Positions 1-9,574 of a stretch of 64,000 nt of DNA are shown here, piece after piece; within the stretch, counting starts at the first letter, position 1, and every line of letters begins with the position of its first letter. Location: the NCBI GenBank assembly GCA_010645155.1, contig CM021317.1, forward strand, positions 13,076,451 through 13,140,450. The letters run 5' to 3'. The DNA is from Tigriopus japonicus (Eukaryota > Arthropoda > Copepoda > Harpacticoida > Harpacticidae). A program made the position numbers and the translations under genes. Below the pieces are notes generated by a model. The model was not told the DNA's origin and made no database searches. It saw only the letters and a program-made list of their open reading frames with translations.

Positions 1-238
1 TTAAAAAACACGCTTGAATATGATTGGGGGCAATAAACCAATCCGGCCATGATTTAATTTGAATGGTTACATAAAAACACCCACGGAACGGAAGTCAGTA
101 GACCAAAAAATCTCGGTCTAGAGCAAAAACAAAGTCAATTGGAGAGGATCCAGATCCTCAAGAGTTAAATCCAGAAGCTACTCCGAACGTTGTTGTCTTC
201 CCTGTCGAAATGAACACGCCACGCCGAAGAAAGAAAAA

Positions 239-330
<92 letters not shown>

Positions 331-339
331 ATCCCTTAC
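1..339 (-). other. Sesn: start of the next sestrin intron, no further exon recognised
   Basis: Sequence below the donor at 340 holds the (TTTC)n tract (sense strand) and about 225 bases of ordinary sequence. Several AG dinucleotides follow short pyrimidine runs, but every phase-compatible reading from them stops within a few to about twenty codons, and none resembles the sestrin linker or C-terminal domain. Confidence 0.6.
225..331. repeat. (GAAA)n tetranucleotide microsatellite
   Basis: An almost pure GAAA run, perfect for about 22 units from 241 to 331, lies immediately beyond the donor of the 484-340 exon. On the gene's sense strand it is a (TTTC)n pyrimidine tract starting about 9 bases into the intron. 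Its length is likely polymorphic. Confidence 0.97.
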
Positions 340-484
340 TTGGCGTAATCTCAGCAATGGGCTGGAGAAATCCACATCCCTTGGCGAAGCAGGCGAAGGC
401 GTGATAATGTGATAATAGTATTATGGCGTGCACTAACTCAGGGACAGACCACTTGTCTCGTCCCAAAGGAGCATTGGTCAGACT
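340..484 (-). CDS. Sesn: sestrin, exon with the WSVPELVHA helix
   Basis: This 145-bp exon begins after an excellent acceptor (tgctccttttcag|AGTCTG) and ends at a donor (CCAA|GTAAGGG), leaving phase 1. It encodes SLTNAPLGRDKWSVPELVHA, then IILLSHYHAFACFAKGCGF. These match the sestrin block W-SL-EL-HA-VLL-H-HSL-SF-FGCG that follows LLAHRPW. The stretch ends the AhpD-like N-terminal domain; in other sestrins a variable, probably disordered linker comes next, then the C-terminal domain with the leucine pocket. No convincing next exon was found in positions 1-339, so the gene continues outside the window. The frame also stays open past the donor into the (TTTC)n tract, so intron retention would append an FFLS-repeat tail ending at 158. 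The 3' border could shift by a base or two; the donor was chosen because it is the only good GT after the conserved residues. Confidence 0.92.
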
Positions 485-628
485 CTGAAAAGGAGCAAAA
501 ACAGGACCAAGAAAACATTTTAGTCTGATTAGATATGCCGAGCCAGACGTGGATCCACACGAACCCAACGGAACATGGAACACACTATATTGTAGAGATG
601 TTCTCATGAAAAACGGGAACGAACGTAC
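485..628 (-). other. Sesn: small sestrin intron, 144 bp
   Basis: This phase 0 intron lies between the LLAHRPW and WSVPELVHA exons, with donor GTACGTTCG and acceptor ctgtttttgctccttttcag. The reading frame happens to stay open right through it, so retention would insert 48 residues without a stop. Confidence 0.88.
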
Positions 629-829
629 CTTAATCGTATCTTGGTTAATCATCCAAGGTCGGTGGGCCAGTAGAATGTTCAACGTGTTGAGATTCTTCAT
701 TCGTTGAGATGCGAACTTGAGCCCTTTGAGCCATGGCAGACACTCCTCTGAGCTATCCCGTATGCATTGGGTGTGGAACTCATCCTGATGAAACGTGACC
801 AATTCGGAGCAGAATTGTCGACTCGATGC
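629..829 (-). CDS. Sesn: sestrin, exon carrying the redox-centre cysteine and the LLAHRPW motif
   Basis: This 201-bp exon (67 codons, phase 0 to phase 0) lies between an acceptor (tggatctttcctgtag|GCATCG) and a donor (ATTAAG|GTACGTTCG). It opens with ASSRQFCSELVTFHQDEF, which aligns with the sestrin helix AAARHQCSYLV...H..EF, and closes with NTLNILLAHRPWMI, a signature almost unique to sestrins. The Cys equivalent to human SESN2 Cys125 and the His equivalent to His132 are present, but the position of Tyr127 is Glu. Between EF and W-LKGL there are about four more residues than in vertebrates, with two extra cysteines (HTQC and EEC). It follows the exon at 58732-58565 exactly in register with the family and is followed by a 144-bp intron. 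The family call is very secure; peroxidase activity is uncertain because of the Tyr replacement. Confidence 0.93.
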
Positions 830-1560
830 CTACAGGAAAGATCCAGGAAAAAGACCTTAAAACAATCGTAATTGAATTGTCTCTTGATTGTTGGGCCCAT
901 CACATGGCCTAGTTTACTAACAGTGTTTTACCTAATCTGCGAAACCTTTCCACTTCAACAATCAAATATGGTAAGCCCTCATAAATGCCACACTTCAAAG
1001 ACGTCAGCAGAGCTCAGAGACCTTCTATGGTACGATTACTGAGCTAAATATACCAATCCTGTGTGAAGAGCCATCAAAACTCACCTCGGCGACGATCGGC
1101 CCCATTCAGAAGTACGGCGTATGAAGCGGTAAATATGTGATTCGTATCTTAGCAATCGGTGAACTAATTTGGCCTTTCATCTCCCTCAATTCTCGTGAAC
1201 TCCCCACTTCGATCCTCAATAGCCTGATCTTGCAAGGACGTAAATTGGGGGAGAGTGAAGGACTTCTCAGCTACACTCCAAAGGGCTCTCAAGGGCCCTT
1301 TTTATGTGGAACATGTTGTAGATAATCTTGGCACAAGTTCAAAACATATCCTTATGTGGCTGGGCAGATCAAGGACCTACCAACTCTCTTCCTTTCCTTT
1401 CCTTTCCTCTACTCTTACTTTCCCTTTTATCCAGTCCATTCTGTTCCGAGCACAAACGCAATCAATTTCCAGATTATAACAGAGTGAATTACCCAGATCG
1501 AGATCCATTCAGAAGGATCGGAGGGGGGAAATGAGGTCTTAGGGTGCTCAGCAATTGGAA

Positions 1561-2124
1561 ATGGACCCTCCATATAATTTGGCCATCGAGGTCGTTCCCA
1601 ACGCACATACATTGGAAAAGTGTAACTCTTCAAGACGTCCTCAAGAGATATTTGAATTTGTTCTCGACAAGCAGAAACTGAACTCGTTCAAGGGAATTGA
1701 GTGTTCTCGTGTCAAAAGTGAAAAACGCGTATTGGCATTTTTTGCTCGGGTCATTATCCGACCAAAGTCGAGACTCAAGACAAGCAGCGCCATTTTTCAA
1801 GATCCAAAGCAATTGACCATAGCTACAAGTTCATATAATGGGTCCCATCGGCTAGATTTGACAATTTCCGCCGACTTCAAAGGATTCATGAATACCTGCC
1901 TATGTACGTATGATCTGCTACGAAACCCTCTTCAAACACGGAATTCGGAATTGGGCACAGTTTATCGATCTACCTTACGGCCCAAAATCTGTGGCAAGCA
2001 AGGGGTGAAATCGAATTCAAGAGCAAGGCTCAACACGCAATCGGGCAATTTGGTGTGCAAACTTATCCCATTGCGTCGTGGAAGCAATTTGGCTCAATTC
2101 TGTTCCCGAGGCCAATGTGTGTAG
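1561..2124 (+). CDS. open reading frame of 187 codons, unrecognised
   Basis: This is one of the longest non-repetitive open frames in the window, from ATG (MDPPYNLAIEVV) to TAG. It is basic, has no transmembrane or signal segment, and shows no motif I can assign. By my rough stop-codon estimate, one frame of this length in 64 kb has a chance of roughly one in ten, so it is noteworthy but not proof of a gene. It lies inside the giant sestrin intron near its 3' end, on the opposite strand. A nested intronless gene or a degraded insertion is possible. Confidence 0.2.
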   Translation: MDPPYNLAIEVVPNAHTLEKCNSSRRPQEIFEFVLDKQKLNSFKGIECSRVKSEKRVLAFFARVIIRPKSRLKTSSAIFQDPKQLTIATSSYNGSHRLDLTISADFKGFMNTCLCTYDLLRNPLQTRNSELGTVYRSTLRPKICGKQGVKSNSRARLNTQSGNLVCKLIPLRRGSNLAQFCSRGQCV

Positions 2125-2680
2125 TTGTGTAGTAGTGCACCCACTAAGCAAGCCACAAAGACTGACAGACTGGTGTCTGACTGGTTAATACATTCAACAC
2201 ACACACCTTGAAATTCACCAGGGTGAGAATGTTCATAATATCGAATGGCGCATTTATTCCAGTCGGACCTTCGGCCGTTCATGAACGTTGGGTTATCATG
2301 CAAAGGTTGAGCCAAAGCGGTTGAAGTTCCCACTCTCCTTCTCTTTTAATGCTTGATTCTGAAGCTCTTGACCAGATTGTTTAACGGTAAAGTTCTTGCC
2401 AGTGAGTTGGACCATACTAAAAATGTTAGGTTTAAAGAAGGGTAATTTAAGAAAATAAGAAACGCAGTTCAACAATCTTTTATCGTGCTAATGAAAATTG
2501 AAGAAAATGGTTGTACGGATCCCAGGAATCTTCATTATTTCACATTCTTTTTCACGAACTTTTCCATTGTAATTGGGGAATGGTAATTCGTAATAATAAA
2601 GACTAAAAAAACTAAGAAATTGGGGACCTATTTTGTCATTTTTATTTGTTCAAGACTTGTTAAGAGTAGCCGACAGCAGG

Positions 2681-3372
2681 TTTCATCTCGTTTCGGCCAT
2701 TGAATCATCCGACGTGCTCGGCATCACTTCCTATCGTGGCAACCATCTCGGGAGTCAATTAATTGGAAAATGTGCACTCCCTGCTTATGTAAGTGCCATT
2801 CAAGTTGTCACAGCGGGTTGTTATCGAAACGTCAAGTTCCTTTGCGTTTGATTGACTCTATTCATTTCTGATCCGCTGTTCGTCGTTCACTCTATATGTA
2901 TGTGGTACACTCGTACGTACAAGTGTCGATTTTTTGGACTCGACGACGGACTTGCGTACGAATATCTCACGTTCGGGAAAAAGCGAAGGCAACTGGCGGA
3001 TGAGCGAGTTAGGATACCTATGTAGGAGACAGGCCATTTGGCGGAAAAAGTATCTTTTTGAGCGACAAAGCTTCAACAGGAAAACACAAGAAAGCCGTCA
3101 ACTAATCCCACAAGTGCCTGAAGATAAGATCATCGATCTAGTTCGTCTGTACACGTAAGTACGCCTTATTATACACCAGTCTAAATCTCAATATTGGCCG
3201 CAATTTGGACGGCTCATTTTTATGTCACTGGCGAGAAACATACAAAAAGAGCCAGTCAGTGTTCAAGTACATTAGATGAACGTTATGACTCCAGTACGAA
3301 TTCAATGACTAACAAGGAGGCAACGCGCCAGCTTGCAAATAATCATGATATCAAAATCACTAGATTTGATGT
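2681..3372 (+). CDS. candidate spliced nested gene, unrecognised
   Basis: Three plus-strand segments have protein-like frames and good splice borders. The first ends GKCALPAY|GTAAGTGCC near 2787, in phase 0. The second runs from an acceptor (agcttcaacag) near 3082 to a donor (TACAC|GTAAGTACG) near 3155 and reads PQVPEDKIIDLVRLYT. The third begins after 3240, reads LDERYDSSTNSMTNKEATRQ and ends RFDV|GTGAGTGAC near 3372. Phase is compatible between the second and third, with an intron of roughly 90-100 bp. I recognise no domain, and no terminal exon was clear. Chance occurrence is a real alternative. Confidence 0.18.
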
Positions 3373-4999
3373 GTGAGTGACTGGCCATTTTAGAATTTGA
3401 CTGACAGCGCCTTTTGTCTATGGACACATGGACGGTTGGACATTCACTCACTCACTCTACTCGCACATACAAACTTCGTTGAATGACTAGTGCTCGTTTC
3501 GGAGGGGACTGAATTAGAGACATTGCAGAGGGAGGGGTGGGTTCAAATGAGATTCATTGGGTCGATTTTGATACGAAGTGATCCATATTTCCGTTTTCAT
3601 TCCAACTTCCAAACGAATATGCCAAAATTACGAGCCCATGCCAGGCCAATTGCTCTGTAGTCTAGAAATCACGTCTGGTTCATGCCCAAGCAAGCACTAG
3701 AATTAAACATTGCGGAACTTAACGAAATGGTTGGCACTGTTTAAAGGAAAAGTGAACACTCACCCTAAAAATAGATCTGCTTTCTGATTCACAAGTGAAA
3801 GGAGACGGCCAAAAATTCAAAAAGATTACTCTGAAGGAAATGAAGGTGGCGGACCTCCCGCGTTTGTAAAATAAACAAACTAATGCAATAATTACAGGGT
3901 ATACGCGTTTGTCTACCTGTGTTTCTATTGATCATTCGCGAGGTGTTGGGGAGCTTGTCAAAAGCGATTCTACTTTTAATAATCCAACTGGCGTAATCAG
4001 GACTTGCTATTCGGGAATACAAGACCCCAAAAGCGTTTTACCCAATGTGATCCACGATATTTATCTGTCTGGTCATGGGCGTCCTTCGTACCACCACTCA
4101 TGCACCAATTGACTCGGCAAATAATAAGAAAACTTATGGGGCCATTAAATTACTCCGTGTCATGCTAAAACAGGGCCAGTACGTAAGAGTATCGTCGTTC
4201 ATCTATAAGTAGAGTAGTCTGTTGTCCATTTTGACTTATCGAAGTCGAGGCTGAAATGCGGCAACCAAGCCAAGCATGAGGCTCGAAAGTTGTTGTTGTC
4301 CCGAGAGCGACTCGTTTGCTGCTTGCATGCATACAATGTGTTACCCAGCAAGCCAGGCAGGAGAAGGAAGAATATTAAATGAATGATATATGGGTCTTCA
4401 AATGTCAGTCAATGGACGTGGAGCGTTTATAAACGACGAGCCAGTGCGGTGGTGTCCATTGCCGGTGTTTGCACATGTGCTCGCATTGAACCAAAAACTA
4501 AACGTAGCGTGTGTGAAGGCCAAGCCAGCAAGTGAGTACACTTGAATGACGGCTACCACCTCTTCTCGTCGGTCGATATCACTATCACAACAACACAATT
4601 TGTGCAAATCCTTAATGATGACAACTCTTGCACATGAAATGGGATGTGAGCCACTTAAAGTATGATACGAAACATTTGAACTGCTTTCGTGGCATTACAT
4701 AGCTGCTCTATGAATAATTCCAAGTGTCCCTTTTGCCAGGCCAAACGTGAAACGTTGTACAAATGGTATTTGTTGTCCTTTTGAAATACATTACTTACTT
4801 CCTTCCTTAAGAGAAGATCAATGTTTTCTGTTGTGCGTGAAGGGCGCCTATGATCAAGGTGCAATTAGGAATGACGAAAACTTGGCTCGAATATTTGAGA
4901 AACCTGGACCAGTAAATTGATAAACGATGTTGGATTGGAACCTTATAAGGTAATGAGACAACTCTGGTGTCTTGGGGCTCCCTTTGTGATTTTTGATAG

Positions 5000-5686
5000 A
5001 TGATTTACTGTTCTGGAATCACCTTCGATACACTTGTTCGATCTTTGGATCGAAAGGATTTGGGAGAGATATTTCCGGATGGATCGAGAGCTCGTATGTA
5101 CTGTACATGTGTGAGTGGCTCTGAACTGGGAGTGGAAATGTATTCCCGACATTCCATATATCATATCAGAAGTGAGATACCTCTAGGTGGTTTTCCATAT
5201 TTGGGAGAGTCTTTCTCGTTTTCTTTCCCTTGATACATCTCTCGATTACCATCATGATAAATTGGCTCTACAGCTTTTTGAAGACGACGACCGGGACTAC
5301 AAGGAAGATGATGTTATGGAGAAGGAAAGAGAAAGAAGGAGAAGAAGGAGAAGAAGACCTATTTGAAAGACTCTTTATCAAAAGAAACCTATCTTTGAGG
5401 CCAAAGATCCTTGAAACACGGCAATTGGGAAAACAATCTTCTTCTTTCCTCGCCCTCTCAAGACGATGCAAATGGTAACTTGAGGTCCCTCCAACAACCT
5501 ATGTACGATGATAGGAGCCGGTGTCATCTACGTCGTTCTGAACTTGAGGCGATTTCAATGATTGCCAAAGCTCTTCCTGGAATGGTTAATAATTGCATTT
5601 CTCGCGAACACTCCTTGACGAAATTATTTGCCTTCCACCGAAGAGAAGCAATTAAATTTTATTGTTCAAATATCTATCAAACAGCA
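5000..5686 (+). CDS. cluster of protein-like frames, possibly exons or a decayed gene
   Basis: After an acceptor-like tgatttttgatag, a frame opens MIYCSGITFDTLVRSLDRKD and ends near a weak donor at 5093. After gataaattggctctacag a second frame (about 5275-5370) reads LFEDDDRDYKEDDVMEKERE, followed by an eight-arginine run and a stop. A third frame (about 5405-5686) includes QDDANGNLRSLQQPMYDDRS and RRSELEAISMIAKALPGM, ending in TGA. The pieces lie in different frames and do not join cleanly, so this is either a gene with introns I cannot place, a frameshifted relic, or coincidence helped by the GAA-rich tract. Confidence 0.15.
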
Positions 5687-7144
5687 TGAGAGTGATTGCT
5701 TCCCCACCGGCGGAGAATTGGCATGGATTTGTACACCAGTGTCAGTTTGTACGTATATGATAGTCCTTCCAGGCCAAAATTAGATTACCAGTCCAAGTTT
5801 TTGATTTTTCAGGCGCTAACTTTTGGCTTAGAGTTATCGGTGGCCAGCCAATGAGTACGGTAAATTCATGAATCTCGGCTGATGTTACCTTGTTCGGGCA
5901 TATTTTACCCGCAAACTCTGTCATGATTATCTACGCATGCCTAATCCAAGATCCAGTTTCACTGTTCAAATTCGGTCTACGAAACAAGATACGGGAAATG
6001 AGGGTTCAAATTGTCAGGGCTCGGGCAAGAAAACCCTCAATTAAGAAGATATGCCCAAAAATGGTTAGGTGGTTGGCTTGATTTGATTCAATCTCGTCGA
6101 AAACGTAGAAGATGGTCGGTTTTGGCTTTTTTCTTTCTTCTTTCTTTACTCGTTCCTCCTAATCAGTGGGACTCCGAGGATTAGGAAGCATTTCATTCAG
6201 TGGGCTTCAAAAGAGGACTCCGCCGAAAAGCCTCCCATATTTGGAGCCGGATTTCGAAATGCAATCCTTTTTCTCACTCAGTGGGTGAGAAGATGATCAC
6301 TGACAGAAACATTTTTGAACCTGTCGTTCCAACCGTGTCCATGTGCAATGGATCCCAGGTTTTTTGTCGGACATGATTCAGCAAGTTTGGTCGGACTATT
6401 TGAGGATGGATTAGTTATGCTGTCTTTCCAAGCACCGAACGTACGTAGCTAGCTAGACGTTGCAAGAGACGGATCGGTGTGGAAATCAAAAATTTAGAAG
6501 CTATTTCAGCCTCACATGTGTAGGACCAACCAGACTAGTTGGTAGTCCAACATGCATGCACTCACTCACTCACTCATTCCTATACGTAGTAGTGCACAAT
6601 GGTGCGATTTGAATCTCTTGATATCAAAGGACCAAAGGGGAAAAATGTCCCTTTTGTTCAACATCAGGCATCAGCGCATACAAATCCAAAAAACCACCAA
6701 CACTCCCAGTCACAGAAAAAAACCAAAGGATGGCGGTGGCTAGATTCGGGTTGGCGAAGCCCATTTGAGTGAGAAATGATTGCTCAGACCCAAAAACAAA
6801 TGTAGTGGAAATGTATTCCAAGCACGCAGCCGGTTCTGGGCCATGTGCACTGACTGAGAATACCATCCCATCCACAATATGTACAGAACGAACGTAGAGT
6901 CTGTAGAAGGGGGTTGGATGCTGTATGCATGGATGTACCATGGAGCTTCTCTCCAACAGCTTGATCCTATGGTGTCGTAATGAACTGTCTGTGTGCATGA
7001 GATGAAGTGATCTGGTTGAAATGGAGGCCCTGGAATTGTTTATGGGGCCATGGAGAAAATACGATTCCACGCCATTTCATTGCACGGGATACTTTGAAAA
7101 TATCCGGACTTTACTTTCCTGGAACCCCATCAATCCTACTTACT

Positions 7145-9574
7145 TCGCTTGGTAGCAATAATAGGACTGCTCGTAGTAGACAGGGTTGGAAAAGTAGCCG
7201 TCGTCGTGGTCCTTGACGGAAAAGAGAAACCTCATTTATACACAACAGACAGTCTCCCCAAATATCTTTCAATTTATATGCATGGAGCATCAAAGTAATT
7301 TCCATTAAAAGTGAAAATGACTTAGCACAAAAATAACTGGAGGCCAGTCAGACAGCCGAACACAAAACGCACGCACGCACGCACCTTCACTTATGGACAG
7401 ACGGACACCGACGGTGTTCTACAAAGGTAATAGACATCGTTCGTGGAGAGCGAGAGGCACTCAAAAGCCTTGCCCTTGGTCTTGGATGGTAGGCAAGTAA
7501 GTAGGTAGCTACTCTCTAAACAATTTGATGAAAACCTCGTGACCAACCGCTCAGCTCGCTCGCTATAGAATGTAGATCGTTCATGGTGGATACTTACTCA
7601 ATATTTAAGGAGATGATCTCGCTGGAAGAGGATCATCATTTCTGGGCTGCCTGATGATAGTTCGTGGACAAGCTGATAATGATAACCAAAATCAGTGGGT
7701 GGCTTAGTGGGATGAGCATGAATTGCTTCCATTCTCACCGATGACCTCTCGAAATCAATCGAGATGAGTTTACCGTAGTCGGGGAATGTGAGGCCAGGTT
7801 GACGACAACGCTTTCGGCTTCCACTACAGTACATCGCCACCCGGGTTTGAATGTTTCGAGGCGACATGGTGCGTTTTTCAAAAGAACCATTTACTGTCAG
7901 AAGGTTTTGGAAAAGTCACATATCAAACAAAATGAGGCAGAGCCAACCAACACCACCTTTACGATATCGAACGGTTACTGAACGGCTGCTGCTGAATTAG
8001 TTGAATCGAAAACGGCTTGCCTGACAAGAGTCTTCCGAAGTGTCGAAGTAAGAAACTTCGAAGTAAACGTAAGTATTCTAGAGTTTACACAGACATCCCA
8101 AGGTTCGCAACGAATGTCAGGGATGGCGGTGGCTCACAGCAGAAACTTTTTCTCGGATAAAGAGGAACTTCACTGAAATATGCAGTGGCTCTAATCGTAT
8201 TAGTTCCACCTTGCCTCTCCTAAAATATACATACATAATCAGGCAGAAACTTCGGTCCGCCCATTTCGAATGGCTGATCTGGCTCAAACAGCCAGGCCAA
8301 ACAAGAATTCAAGGCAAGTGATAAATGACAATCCTAACTGACTTCATGGAGGAAAAGAAGACCCCGGACATTTCCAGCACTCCATCCATCCTTGCACCTT
8401 GAAGAGAAAAGACGCTGAAAAATCGAGCCGAGTTCCTGATTCCATGACATGAACCAATGTTGTGTCGGCGATCATGACGGATTTCAATCTCTCGGCGTGG
8501 TTCTTCTCAAAAGCCTCGATCGCTTTTCTGATCTGCATGATGTCAAATGTGGACACAAATCATGTTGATTTGGGTGCGAGTCTGCGGGAAAGCCATCACA
8601 AGATCTTTGACATCTATTGCATCGGGATTGTCGGTCGGTCGGTCTGAGCCCTCTGAACGTCTGTCTCTCCTTGAATCTCTCCGTGTTCCTGTCAGAAAGA
8701 CAGTGGGTTGCTCTCTGAAGAAAATCCCCACTTTGGAAGACTGCTAGTATGTTCACAAATATTGTATGTGCCCCCTCACAATTCAGATCGGTCACACTTC
8801 TCACAAACTCACCCAAGTCGCCATAGATGCCAAATGTATGTATCGCCCCGGTGCAACAATGCATCAACCCGAATTCCACGAAGAGATGAGGAAAATGTGC
8901 CGTCTTGGCACTCCGTTTCGACAATTGTGCTGAAGCACGTAGAGACGTGGGACTGAGCTGGTTTTCTTGAACCCGATAGAAAAGAAGAGCTTGTTATTAG
9001 CGAGTCGTCAAATTTCCGACCATGCAACAACAAGGCAATGAAACAGATATACAGTACGTATGTTCATTCTTGTCTGTGTATGGGCCTCAAATCGAAGCCG
9101 CATTTTCAGAATGCAGCCTCAAGACGACGACGAAGAAAAAAAGCCCAGTTCGCCAGACAAAACATGCTCTGTCTGGATGCATGCATCAAAGGTCTGCCTT
9201 GTGCGGATCATCCCACGTTATGGTCGGATGATGTGCTTTTGGAGTCAAAGGTGGAAATCATCACGATGACTAGTTTGCCCCCTGAACACGAATCCTCTAA
9301 GGGTGCAAATGGTCCTGGCTTTGGCACAGACATGGTCCACGTTCTCACCCGGAAGACTCGAGAGCTACTGGATTCAAAACCAACAATTCCAATAGCAAAA
9401 TAACCCAAAAAGGAATACCGTACACATAGCGACAAGGAAAGGTAGATTGAGCTGAACGGGGAATGCTGAAGTTTTTCTCTCACGACCCTTCGATTCCAAT
9501 GGGGTTGAGGTTTCTTTGATCCGTTCCAACGATGCCAAAGTGGTAGGGTGGGGATGATGGTGATGACTCGACAA
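7145..9574 (-). CDS. chain of candidate exons, unrecognised
   Basis: In gene order (high to low), several minus-strand segments look translatable. A frame at 9574-9374 ends in a hydrophobic stretch (LPFLVAMCTVFLFGLFCYW). A segment at 8929-8813, between acceptor gtgcttcag and donor CTTGG|GTGAGTTTG, reads RGIRVDALLHRGDTYIWHLW. One around 8539-8400 includes IRKAIEAFEKNHAERLKSVM. One around 7867-7601 includes GLTFPDYGKLISIDFERSS. One around 7214-7146 ends at a GTAAGTAGG donor. The 8929-8813 piece faintly recalls a hemopexin-type repeat, but this is not secure. Phases do not all match and I could not assemble one protein, so some or all pieces may be chance. Confidence 0.15.
7366..7384. repeat. 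(ACGC)n short tandem repeat
   Basis: Almost five units of ACGC. Confidence 0.88.
9038..9403 (+). CDS. open reading frame of 121 codons, unrecognised
   Basis: An ATG-started frame beginning MKQIYSTYVHSCLC, with an internal RRRRRKK basic patch and a TAA stop. It overlaps minus-strand frames in the same place, and neither strand has a recognisable domain. The ATG is preceded by a purine-rich stretch without a clear promoter. At this length a chance origin is quite likely. Confidence 0.12.
   Translation: MKQIYSTYVHSCLCMGLKSKPHFQNAASRRRRRKKAQFARQNMLCLDACIKGLPCADHPTLWSDDVLLESKVEIITMTSLPPEHESSKGANGPGFGTDMVHVLTRKTRELLDSKPTIPIAK

Noticed and set aside
178..404. Open frames on both strands across the GAAA tract (lysine/glutamate/arginine or FFLS repeats)
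   Set aside because: They are products of the tetranucleotide repeat, which has no stops. Only the part above 340 is supported, as sestrin exons.
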